64,000 bases of DNA from NCBI RefSeq assembly GCF_016428855.1, contig NZ_JAELTN010000010.1, positions 1 through 64,000 on the forward strand, read 5' to 3'. The notes under the pieces were generated by a model. The model worked only from the letters and a program-made list of their open reading frames with translations. It had not been told where the DNA came from and did no database searches. Source of the stretch: Pedobacter sp. ASV28. GTDB lineage: Bacteria; Bacteroidota; Bacteroidia; Sphingobacteriales; Sphingobacteriaceae. Positions 54,664-63,560 of this stretch are shown here, piece by piece. Position 1 is the first letter of the stretch. Each line of letters starts with the position of its first letter. The position numbers were made by a program, and so were the translations under genes.

Positions 54664-56982
54664 CTAAACTAATAAAGAGTTGGCCACTTTCAATTGCGCA
54701 TGCCCATCAAGCTGGTAATCGTTTTGATGAACAACCAAATTAACGGCCTGCTTGGTCATATTAAGGATACTGATTTCGGAGGCATTGATATTTACCTTGA
54801 TATTTGCTCCCCTAAAGCCTACGGTAAAAGAAAAGGATTTCCATTTTTCCGGTAGAAAAGGATTAAATACCAACTTATGGTTACGCACACGCATACCGGC
54901 AAAACCTTCAACCACACTCATCCAGGTACCTGCCATAGAAGTAATGTGCAAACCATCTTCGGTATCATTGTTATAGTCGTCCAAATCTAGTCGTGAGGTT
55001 CTTAAATAAAATTCATAAGCTCTGGCTTCATCATTTAATTTAGCTGCTAAAATACTGTGTACACATGGCGACAATGAGCTTTCATGCACGGTACGTGGCT
55101 CGTAAAAATCGAAATTACGTTTATGGGTATCGAAATCGAAGTCATCCTCGAAAAAATACAGGCCCTGCAATACATCGGCCTGCTTGATGAAACAAGAGCG
55201 CAGAATCCTATCCCAGCTCCATTTTTGGTTTAAAGGCCGTTCATTTACCGGTAAATCTTTCACCAATATTTGTTCCTTGTCCATATAACCATCCTGCTGT
55301 AGAAAAACATCCAATTTTTCATGATGTGGATAATACATATTTTCTACAATATGCCGCCAATCTGTAAGTTCATTTTCTTTGATGTCCAACTTCAATACCA
55401 ATGATTGATAACGCTCTGCATTTTTATCTGCAACCAATTCTATAGCTTGCTTTGTATATTTTAAACACCAAACCGCTAAATAATTCGTGTACCAATTGTT
55501 ATTGACATTATTCTCATATTCATTTGGACCAGTAACGCCCAACATTACGTATTGCTGCCTATCAGTGCTCCAGTTTACACGTTGTTTCCAAAACCGGGCA
55601 ATTCCCACCAGGACTTCCAGACCGTATTGCTGTAGGTAATCTTCATCGGCAGTATAACGAATATAGTTGTATATGGCGTAGGCAATGGCTCCGTTTCGAT
55701 GGATTTCTTCGAACGTAATTTCCCATTCATTATGGCATTCTTCGCCATTGATCGTAACCATTGGATAAAGGGCTGCACCATCTTTAAATCCTAGTTTTTG
55801 TGCATTTTCTATAGCTTTAGCCAATTGCTTATAGCGGTAGATCAATAGATTTTTACTGACTTCTTGCGGAGCTGTAGCCAAATAGAAAGGCACACAATAA
55901 GCTTCAGTATCCCAATAGGTAGATCCTCCATATTTTTCTCCTGTAAACCCTTTCGGACCAATATTTAGGCGGTCATCTTTACCTGTATAGGTCTGAAAAA
56001 GCTGAAATATATTAAACCTAATAGCCTGCTGTGCAGCCACATCCCCTTCAATTACGATATCACTTTCTTCCCATTTTGCCGCCCAAGCCTGTGTTTGTTC
56101 TGCAAGTAAAACTTCAAAGCCCTTATGGGCTGCTTTTGTTAAAGTGGCCTTCGCCTGATTTAAAAGCTCATCTTTAGCATAATTCTCTGAGGAGAGGTTT
56201 GCCACAATTTTAACGATACTCACTTCTTCATTGGCTTTAAGCCCTACAGAAAACTGTTGGCCAATGTATTTTTCCTTTTTAATGGTTTCTAAGATTGCTT
56301 TAATCGGTTCTGCATGCTTATAGATAGTCATCTCGCTTGCAGTGCACACCTCAAACGCAGTCTTCTTGGTCCTTAAGGTCAAAAAGGTTTGATTTTCTTG
56401 TACTTCATCGGCAACAAAGTCCCAAAATTTCTCATCGTAATTACTGTCCTGGTTCTTAATATCTCCATCAATAAAAGAGGTAATGGTTAGTGTACCTTCA
56501 AAGTTCAATGTCTTTACCGTATATTTAAGCGCCCCCACCTCGTCATCCGCTATACTGCAAAAACGAGTAGCCGATACCTGAACCTGCTTACCATTTGCTA
56601 AAGTTGCTTTAAACTTACGCTGCAAATAGCCTTCTTTCATATTCAATTCACGAGAGAATTCTTGTATTTTAGCTTTAGCCAAATCCAATTCCTCACCATC
56701 GATTTTAATGCTCAATCCAATCCAATTGGCTGCGTTGAGCACTTTGGCAAAATATTCTGGATAACCATTTTTCCACCAACCTACACGGGTTTTATCTGGA
56801 TAATAAACGCCCGCTATATAATTGCCCTGCAAGGTTTCTCCGGAATAGGTCTCTTCAAAATTGGCTCTTTGTCCCATTCGTCCATTGCCCAAACTAAAAA
56901 TACTTTCAGATATTTTATTCAAATGAGGATCAAAACCTTCCTCAATAATACTCCATTCGTGTGCCTTAATGTAATTCTTCAT
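54664..56982 (-). CDS. GH65 maltose phosphorylase-type enzyme
   Basis: 772 residues, the usual size, no signal peptide, so cytoplasmic. N-terminal beta-sandwich (about 10-270) and an (alpha/alpha)6 barrel. The general acid is Glu488 in GVTGPNEYENNVNNN, equivalent to Glu487 of the Lactobacillus brevis enzyme, and the substrate-binding GGSTYWDTEAY lies at 352-362. It splits maltose with phosphate into glucose and beta-glucose-1-phosphate. The next gene encodes the mutase for that product. Other GH65 specificities (trehalose, kojibiose) are possible, but the locus favours maltose. Confidence 0.93.
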   Translation of the reverse strand: MKNYIKAHEWSIIEEGFDPHLNKISESIFSLGNGRMGQRANFEETYSGETLQGNYIAGVYYPDKTRVGWWKNGYPEYFAKVLNAANWIGLSIKIDGEELDLAKAKIQEFSRELNMKEGYLQRKFKATLANGKQVQVSATRFCSIADDEVGALKYTVKTLNFEGTLTITSFIDGDIKNQDSNYDEKFWDFVADEVQENQTFLTLRTKKTAFEVCTASEMTIYKHAEPIKAILETIKKEKYIGQQFSVGLKANEEVSIVKIVANLSSENYAKDELLNQAKATLTKAAHKGFEVLLAEQTQAWAAKWEESDIVIEGDVAAQQAIRFNIFQLFQTYTGKDDRLNIGPKGFTGEKYGGSTYWDTEAYCVPFYLATAPQEVSKNLLIYRYKQLAKAIENAQKLGFKDGAALYPMVTINGEECHNEWEITFEEIHRNGAIAYAIYNYIRYTADEDYLQQYGLEVLVGIARFWKQRVNWSTDRQQYVMLGVTGPNEYENNVNNNWYTNYLAVWCLKYTKQAIELVADKNAERYQSLVLKLDIKENELTDWRHIVENMYYPHHEKLDVFLQQDGYMDKEQILVKDLPVNERPLNQKWSWDRILRSCFIKQADVLQGLYFFEDDFDFDTHKRNFDFYEPRTVHESSLSPCVHSILAAKLNDEARAYEFYLRTSRLDLDDYNNDTEDGLHITSMAGTWMSVVEGFAGMRVRNHKLVFNPFLPEKWKSFSFTVGFRGANIKVNINASEISILNMTKQAVNLVVHQNDYQLDGHAQLKVANSLLV

Positions 56983-57006
56983 CTATATTGCTCTTTCTAC
57001 TTCCTT

Positions 57007-57702
57007 TTATAATTCGCTCAATTGTTGTAGCTGCCTTACCGTAAGCTGATCCAAGTTCTTCACCACCAAATCTGCTGCCATAAGTACGGTTGGACTACCA
57101 ATACCAACCGCCTTCATTCCGCCCCGCTTGGCAGCTTCTATTCCCGCTACCGCATCTTCAAAAACCACACATTCATTTGGCTGTACGCCTAAAAGCGATG
57201 CACCTTTCAAGAAAACCTCGGGATCTGGTTTAGATTTACTGACCAAGTTTCCATCTACTATTTCGTCAAAAAAGTGGCCAAGAAGTGTTCTTTCTAAAAT
57301 TAATGCCGAGTTTTTACTGGCCGAGCCTAAGGCTGTTTTATAACCAGCCTCCTTTACGGCCTTCAGGAATGCTACGGTACCTGGTAAAACCTCTGATGGT
57401 GTCATTTTCGAAATCATTGCTACATACCATTCATTCTTTTCGGTCGCTAACGCTTGCTTTTCTTTATCCGTTTTCTCTATCCCTCCCCATGCTAAAATCT
57501 TGTTCAGGCTTTCTATCCTACTAATTCCCTTAAGTTGTTCATTCTGTTCTTCAGTAAAATCTAAATCTAAACTGTTGGCCAATTTTTTCCAGGCCTTATA
57601 ATGATATACCGCTGTGTCTACTAAAACACCATCTAAATCGAATAAACAAGCCTTCAGCCTAGCATGGTGTAATGATGTATGTGTTGTTCGATCTTCTATC
57701 AT
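57007..57702 (-). CDS. pgmB: Beta-phosphoglucomutase
   Basis: 231 residues, HAD superfamily with a subclass I cap. Motifs: ACLFDLDGVLVDT (nucleophile and acid/base Asp pair DLD), cap LKGISRIESL, ALGSASKN, KSKPDPEVFL and VFEDAVAGIEAAKRGG. It converts beta-glucose-1-phosphate to glucose-6-phosphate. It is directly upstream of the GH65 gene (24 bases) in the same operon, the classical maltose phosphorylase pairing. Confidence 0.95.
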   Translation of the reverse strand: MIEDRTTHTSLHHARLKACLFDLDGVLVDTAVYHYKAWKKLANSLDLDFTEEQNEQLKGISRIESLNKILAWGGIEKTDKEKQALATEKNEWYVAMISKMTPSEVLPGTVAFLKAVKEAGYKTALGSASKNSALILERTLLGHFFDEIVDGNLVSKSKPDPEVFLKGASLLGVQPNECVVFEDAVAGIEAAKRGGMKAVGIGSPTVLMAADLVVKNLDQLTVRQLQQLSEL

Positions 57703-57717
57703 ATTATCTGCTAAAAT

Positions 57718-59565
57718 TTATCGCAACTCTAGCACCAATGTACTTGTTGCTGGAACTTTGATGTTTGAAATATTGTTGAGCACCTCATCAGTCACTATGT
57801 TTTTAGCGCTGGTGGAGCTTAAAATCCTTTCTGCAAAACGTATGGTAGGTAATGTCTTTTCTTCAGTATTACTGTTCATAATGACCATGATGGTTTTATT
57901 GTCATTGTACCTGAAGTACACATATATACCATCTTCCGGAATAAACTGCATCATTTTTCCCGTTTGTAGCACCTCGTTATTTTTACGGAAATTGGCTAGT
58001 TTTTTCACATAATTAAAGGCCTCATTTTCCTTATCTGTTCTACCTGAGGCGGCAAACTTGTTACTTTTGTCGCCCTCCCATCCTCCAGGAAAATCGTTGC
58101 GTACCAAACCATCTGGATTGGCATAGTTTTTCATCAATATTTCAGTTCCATAGTAGAACTGTGGAATACCTCTTGTGGTGAGCAGCCAAGCAATGCCCGA
58201 TTTATATTTGTTAAAATCTTCGCCTACTACAGAATAAAAGCGGCTGATATCATGATTATCCAAGAAAACCACATTACGGGTAGGATCTTTATATAGATAG
58301 TCATTGGCGAAAACATTATAAAGCCTTACTACCCCATCCATCCATCCAAATTTTCCGTTTAACGCCTCGTTAATGCCCCAAAGCGCCTGAAAATCTGTTA
58401 CCCCCTGTAACTTGGTATCTATTCCCTGATTGATTTTGTTCCCTTCGGTAAAATAGGCCTGGTTTGGGACGCCATGTACCCAAGTTTCACCAAAAAATGT
58501 GAATCTAGGATATTCAGCAGTAATTTTCTGTGCCCAATCTGCCATAAACTTTAGGTCGTTGTAGGCATAGGTATCTAACCTAAATCCATCCAAGCCCGCA
58601 TATTCTATCCACCAGATGTGACTTTGGGTGAGGTAATTTTGTACAAAAGCATTGTTTTGGTTTAAGTCGGCCATGTGCCTATCAAACCAACCATTTACCA
58701 TTAGATCTTTATCTTTTTTAGAGACATAGGGATCCATATGAACCTGCTCGCGATAGGTAGTTTTGGTATAATTAGGCCATTGGTGTACCCAATCTTTCAT
58801 GGGCATGTCACTAATCGTAAAATGTTCCGTTCCAAAATGATTATGCACCAAGTCTTTGATCATCTTCATTCCACGTTTATGGCATTCTGCTGTTAACTTT
58901 TTATATAATTCATTGGTACCCAATCGACTGTCAATTTTATAATTATCTGTGTTGGCATAACCATGATAGGAAGTTTTCGATTGATTATTTTCCAATATGG
59001 GATTTAACCAAAGTGTAGTTACCCCTAGTTCCTGTAAATAATCTAGATGGTCAATGATACCCTGTATATCGCCACCATGGCGATAGAATATACTATCCCG
59101 ATTTAAGGCGGTCTCATTCATTCCCTTCACCACATCGTTAGTTTTATCGCCATTGGCAAAACGATCTGGCATGATCAAATAGATAAAATCTTTCGTGGTA
59201 ACACCCTGAAATTGTTTAACGTCTTTAAGCCTTTGCTTAAGCTCATAACTGAATTCGGCCTGTTTTTTTCTCTTGACACTAAATATAATAGGAAACCTTC
59301 CAGGCTTTACATTTGCAGCCAATTCCAGGTCTAGGAACAGATAATTTGGATTTTCCACCTGATGAACTTTTACCAAGCTCACTCCTTTATAATTAATGGT
59401 TACCTTATTTTGGGCTATGTTTTGTCCATGTACCAATAACTGAAGTTTGGAATTATGCATACCTGCCCACCAAAATGAAGGTTCAATACGTGCTAACTTT
59501 GGAAGCTGCGCAAACAACCCCATGCTCCAAAAAAGGGCAAAAATGATGGCATATAATTTATTCAT
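57718..59565 (-). CDS. GH13 neopullulanase/cyclomaltodextrinase (SusA-like)
   Basis: 615 residues with a signal peptide (MNKLYAIIFALFWSMGLFA), so periplasmic. An N-terminal cyclomaltodextrinase beta domain (about 22-110), then the GH13 barrel: region I KDLVHNHFG (237-245), Asp331 in GFRLDTYAYND, Glu360 in FFGETWVHG, Asp439 in FLDNHDISR. A C-terminal beta domain ends the protein. SusA-type enzymes cut imported maltodextrins, pullulan and cyclodextrins to maltose or panose. It is followed within 15 bases by pgmB. Confidence 0.94.
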   Translation of the reverse strand: MNKLYAIIFALFWSMGLFAQLPKLARIEPSFWWAGMHNSKLQLLVHGQNIAQNKVTINYKGVSLVKVHQVENPNYLFLDLELAANVKPGRFPIIFSVKRKKQAEFSYELKQRLKDVKQFQGVTTKDFIYLIMPDRFANGDKTNDVVKGMNETALNRDSIFYRHGGDIQGIIDHLDYLQELGVTTLWLNPILENNQSKTSYHGYANTDNYKIDSRLGTNELYKKLTAECHKRGMKMIKDLVHNHFGTEHFTISDMPMKDWVHQWPNYTKTTYREQVHMDPYVSKKDKDLMVNGWFDRHMADLNQNNAFVQNYLTQSHIWWIEYAGLDGFRLDTYAYNDLKFMADWAQKITAEYPRFTFFGETWVHGVPNQAYFTEGNKINQGIDTKLQGVTDFQALWGINEALNGKFGWMDGVVRLYNVFANDYLYKDPTRNVVFLDNHDISRFYSVVGEDFNKYKSGIAWLLTTRGIPQFYYGTEILMKNYANPDGLVRNDFPGGWEGDKSNKFAASGRTDKENEAFNYVKKLANFRKNNEVLQTGKMMQFIPEDGIYVYFRYNDNKTIMVIMNSNTEEKTLPTIRFAERILSSTSAKNIVTDEVLNNISNIKVPATSTLVLELR

Positions 59566-59576
59566 GTTAATTTGTC

Positions 59577-62018
59577 TTAGTATTTAATCTCAAATCGGGT
59601 GCTAATGTTTTCCAGTATTACGCTTTTTACCTTACAACCTTCTATAGGACTAGCTGTACCTTGTGGGTCGAAGCGTGAAATTGGATTAAGAAAGGAAAGA
59701 AAATCATCTTTTAAGGTCTTACCTGCATTAATTTTATCGATTGCCGTAAATCCATGAAAAACAACTTTTAACTTTGTAAATTTTGACTTGAAGCTCCCTT
59801 CTACTTTGTCAAAAACGATCTGTTTTTTTACTGCATCATAGATAATGTTTCTTTTATAGAAATCTCCTTTTTCATAATTATAGCTCTCTCCATCATCTTC
59901 ATAATAATTAAAGCTATTATTGAGCTCTCCTTTATAGATATGGATCACTAAAGTATCTGTTGGTTTTTCTGCAGTGGTTTGCACCAACGATTGCATGGGC
60001 ACAATGCTGCTTTCTTTCACAAAGACTGGTAGTTTGTGCAGATTCAAACGTATAATTTTTTCGGTATCGCCTTGCTCTTGCTCATCATTGTAGAGGTTAT
60101 ACCACCTTCCTTGTGGAAAGTAAATATTTCCAAAATCTTTTGTACTCTCGAAAGGTGCAACCAAAAAGGCCTGTCCGAACAAAAACTGATTTTGAAACTG
60201 TGTATTATACACTTTTGGCTCAAATGTATAATCGATGGCCAGACTACGTACCACGGGCAAGCCTTTATTTACGGCTTCATTAAATGTAGCGTATAGATAG
60301 GGCAATAAATGATAGCGCAAATTGATATAGTTTCTGGAGATCTCGGTTACTTCTTCACCATAGCTCCAGGGCTCTGAAGATTTGGTATTTACTGCGGTAT
60401 GGTTACGAAAATAGGGGTTAAATGCACCTATTTGTATCCAACGGGCATATAAGCTCACCGAGGGGTTGCCAGTAAAACCACCAATATCCATACCTGTAAA
60501 AGCAACTCCGCTCACACCTAAACTGCTCATTAATCGCACCCCCAACAACATATGGTCCTCTTCAGAACGATTATCACCGGTCCAAATGGCGGTATAACGT
60601 TGTAAACCTGCATAACCTGCCCTCGTTAAATTAAATGGACGTTTGTGGGTGGCCGCTATGGCCCCCTCAAAGCTGGCCCTTGCCATTTGCATACCATATA
60701 CATTATGCGCTTGTTTGTGGCTTGCCAAAGCACCATCGTAATTAAAAATAATGTTCGATGGCATTTTTTGTCCCCAACTGGCAATTTCATTCATATCATT
60801 CCAAATGCCATCCACACCAGTATTGGAAAAAAAACTGATTTTTTCTTTCCACCAATCCCTACCCTTAACCGCGGTAAAATCGGGAAAATGACACCAGCCC
60901 GGCCAAACCTGTGCCGTAAAATCGCTACTGTCTGGATACTTTACAAAAACCCCCTTTTTAACGCCATCTTCATAGGCATCATAGCCTTTTTCTACTTTAA
61001 TACCAGGATCAACAATTACCGTTGTCCTAAGCCCCATGGCATTTAATTTCTTATTCATGGCCAAGGGATCACCAAATCTCGTTTTGTCCCAAGTAAATAA
61101 TTTATACTGGTCCATATAATGGATGTCCAACGTAATCCCATCTGCCGGAATTTTCTTTTCCCGCAAGGTTTGTGCTATACGCATCACTTCTGTTTCCGGA
61201 TAGTAGCTATACCTATTTTGTTGATAGCCCAAACTCCATAAAGGGGGCATTTTCATACGACCTGTTAAAGTGGTATAAGAACCAATGATATCGGCTAATT
61301 TTTTATGATAGATGAAATAATAGTTCAATTCGCCACCCTGAGCTGAAAAAGAGGAAAAACGATTGTTGCTAGCGCCAAAATTAAAATCAGTTTGATAAGT
61401 ATTATCTAAGAAGATACCATAATTCAGTCCATGATGAATGCCGATATAAAAAGGAATAGAAGAATATAATGGATCTTGGCCTGTGGAGTAACCAAAGGCA
61501 TCATAGTTCCAATTGGTATAACCATTTCCCCTCCTATCAAGATTGCCTGTTTTTTCTCCCAATCCAATAAAACGTTCTGCTTCCTGCATATGCTTATAAG
61601 CCGTAGCCTCCTCGGCAACCCAAGAATGCTGCAGACCCTTTTCATCTTCATTAATCACTTTTCCATCTAAGGTATAAAAGGTTATTGCAAAAGGTTTTTT
61701 GCTAATAGTCGTGCTTAATGAATCGGTTAGGATGGTTATCTTTTTGTCATCTTGCTTAATGCTGCACTTCGTTTGCTGCGGCGGCATAACTACTGCATAA
61801 GAAAAATCATTTCCCAGTATTTTTTTATCTAATCTTACCCTAATTATACTGGGACTGAAAATAGTGATCTCGCCATAGGCATGGTCGGTCTGGAAAGTTA
61901 TTTTTTGTTTTTCTATGTTAACGGTTTTGATATTTCCAGCAACTAAAACAGGACTATTTTGCGCATCGGCACTAAGCGCAATAACAAAGCAAAAGAGATA
62001 GAAAAAAAGTCGTTTCAT
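59577..62018 (-). CDS. GH31 alpha-glucosidase
   Basis: 813 residues with a signal peptide (MKRLFFYLFCFVIALSADA), so periplasmic. N-terminal beta domain, then the GH31 barrel with nucleophile Asp408 in GIWNDMNEIASWG and general acid Asp482 in WTGDNRSEEDHM; a C-terminal DUF5110-like beta domain (about 690-813). It releases glucose from maltodextrin ends. In the classical Bacteroides sus operon this step is done by the GH97 enzyme SusB; here GH31 takes that place. Confidence 0.94.
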   Translation of the reverse strand: MKRLFFYLFCFVIALSADAQNSPVLVAGNIKTVNIEKQKITFQTDHAYGEITIFSPSIIRVRLDKKILGNDFSYAVVMPPQQTKCSIKQDDKKITILTDSLSTTISKKPFAITFYTLDGKVINEDEKGLQHSWVAEEATAYKHMQEAERFIGLGEKTGNLDRRGNGYTNWNYDAFGYSTGQDPLYSSIPFYIGIHHGLNYGIFLDNTYQTDFNFGASNNRFSSFSAQGGELNYYFIYHKKLADIIGSYTTLTGRMKMPPLWSLGYQQNRYSYYPETEVMRIAQTLREKKIPADGITLDIHYMDQYKLFTWDKTRFGDPLAMNKKLNAMGLRTTVIVDPGIKVEKGYDAYEDGVKKGVFVKYPDSSDFTAQVWPGWCHFPDFTAVKGRDWWKEKISFFSNTGVDGIWNDMNEIASWGQKMPSNIIFNYDGALASHKQAHNVYGMQMARASFEGAIAATHKRPFNLTRAGYAGLQRYTAIWTGDNRSEEDHMLLGVRLMSSLGVSGVAFTGMDIGGFTGNPSVSLYARWIQIGAFNPYFRNHTAVNTKSSEPWSYGEEVTEISRNYINLRYHLLPYLYATFNEAVNKGLPVVRSLAIDYTFEPKVYNTQFQNQFLFGQAFLVAPFESTKDFGNIYFPQGRWYNLYNDEQEQGDTEKIIRLNLHKLPVFVKESSIVPMQSLVQTTAEKPTDTLVIHIYKGELNNSFNYYEDDGESYNYEKGDFYKRNIIYDAVKKQIVFDKVEGSFKSKFTKLKVVFHGFTAIDKINAGKTLKDDFLSFLNPISRFDPQGTASPIEGCKVKSVILENISTRFEIKY

Positions 62019-62035
62019 TTATCGAAGAAGTGAAA

Positions 62036-62073
62036 CACATCCAAAAATTGAGCAAGTTCAACTTCTGGATGTG
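62036..62073 (-). other. Stable intercistronic hairpin between the SusE-like and GH31 genes
   Basis: A 16-bp stem with two G-U pairs (62036-62051 with 62058-62073) and a six-base loop fills most of the 67-base gap between the SusE-like stop and the GH31 start. Only a short, interrupted T-run follows on the minus strand, so full termination is doubtful. Partial termination or protection of the upstream mRNA is likely. Confidence 0.65.
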
Positions 62074-62085
62074 CTCTTAGCTATT

Positions 62086-63552
62086 TTATTGATTATAAAA
62101 AATATACTCGGAAGTTAAATCGTTAAAAAAGATCTTATAATTACCTGTTTTAACAAATAGATTATTTCCATCTCTTACCCCTACTCCATACTTGCGATTT
62201 ACATCAGCTGCTGAAGTGCCCCAATTCACATCCCAACCTGTAGCAATTCTAAATTTAAGTTCGCTGTCTTGATCAAATCGTTGGGTAACTTGCCAGATAT
62301 GAGGATTAAATGTTGTTTTGGTCATTGCATTGATATCGCCCCAACCATTAAAACCTCCAATAATACCAATTGAGGCATATACAGTAGCAGATGAGGCATT
62401 ATAGGCCACCATAGAAAAAGTAAGTGCCTTGATATCTATCTTGACTGTATAATATCCTGCGGTGGTTACCTGAAATGTTCCAGGATCGGGGTCGGCACTT
62501 TGTGGCTTTACGGCCACGCCACCACTTCCGTTGCTACCATATTGTGTATTCCAACTTCCAACCGTTGTGATAAACTTGAATTCACCACTTTGCAAATAAC
62601 CAGTATAGGTATACAAATTAGAGTTAGCCAAATCCCTAAACATATAAGTTGGATTACCATTATCCCACTGGTGTTCACTGGCCGAACCTACCATAAACAG
62701 GTTAACCTCCCTGATTATGCTCAAATCATTTACATAATCGGCGTATTTCTTTACGTTACCCGAAGTAGCTTCTACAGTCCATTGTAATTTTGCCGGAGCT
62801 GCCTGATCGGTAAAACCTTTGGAGGTCAGCAACAAGTCCAATGCCTGATGGCTGATGGTAAAGGTAGAATCCAATCCTGCATTATTAGAAGCCACTTCGT
62901 AAATTGGGGCATCAAAACTTCCCCCCTCAGCAACCAATTTTAGTTTATAGGTAGTTGGATTGGCTGATTTTCCAGGAAAAGCCTTTTGCCACTTAAAAGT
63001 AAACAGATCTACTGTTGAATTGGGGTTGACCACTATACTTGTAGGAGAGGAAACGGGGCCATATAACAGAAAATTACTAATGCCGTCACCAAATCTGGTA
63101 ATGGCGATATTATAGCTTGTACCAGCCATTTCTTTCTTGCTTCCATTATCGGCCCTTACATTCCAAATCAAATCTGTCTTGGTGCCTTCGGCAACATTCT
63201 TCGCTTTAAGTAGATCGTCCAATTGCTTTTGGGTAAGAGTTAACTTATTGCTTTTTCCATTATCATCGGCTGGCACTTCCAACAAAGGTTGTGTCAAAGA
63301 CCCCGTTTTTAATGCAGCAATAAAAGTATAAGTGGGTGCGGTTGATACGCCAGGTTTAGCGGCAGCCCAAGTAATACGTATTTGGGCATTAGGTGTAGCA
63401 CTGTTCAATACCAAAATGGCATTGTTATCAGGTGTAGTTAGGTTAAAGGTGCCTAAAGCCTCCCCTTTAACGCTTTCATCAAAATTGATTTTTTTACACC
63501 CACCAATTATTACTGATAATGACAGTAATAAATGAAATAGTTTATTCTTCAT
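62086..63552 (-). CDS. SusE/SusF-type surface starch-binding lipoprotein
   Basis: 488 residues with lipobox IIGGC (Cys19). Two tandem SusE-type beta-sandwich domains (about 35-155 and 165-280; FNLTTPDNNAILVLNSATPN opens the first) are followed by C-terminal starch-binding-like modules (about 285-488, with the aromatic-rich GGFNGWGDINAMT and GWDVNWGTSAADVN). It should hold starch at the surface next to SusCD. It is eight bases after the truncated gene at the window edge. Confidence 0.9.
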   Translation of the reverse strand: MKNKLFHLLLSLSVIIGGCKKINFDESVKGEALGTFNLTTPDNNAILVLNSATPNAQIRITWAAAKPGVSTAPTYTFIAALKTGSLTQPLLEVPADDNGKSNKLTLTQKQLDDLLKAKNVAEGTKTDLIWNVRADNGSKKEMAGTSYNIAITRFGDGISNFLLYGPVSSPTSIVVNPNSTVDLFTFKWQKAFPGKSANPTTYKLKLVAEGGSFDAPIYEVASNNAGLDSTFTISHQALDLLLTSKGFTDQAAPAKLQWTVEATSGNVKKYADYVNDLSIIREVNLFMVGSASEHQWDNGNPTYMFRDLANSNLYTYTGYLQSGEFKFITTVGSWNTQYGSNGSGGVAVKPQSADPDPGTFQVTTAGYYTVKIDIKALTFSMVAYNASSATVYASIGIIGGFNGWGDINAMTKTTFNPHIWQVTQRFDQDSELKFRIATGWDVNWGTSAADVNRKYGVGVRDGNNLFVKTGNYKIFFNDLTSEYIFYNQ

Positions 63553-63560
63553 ATCAATAA

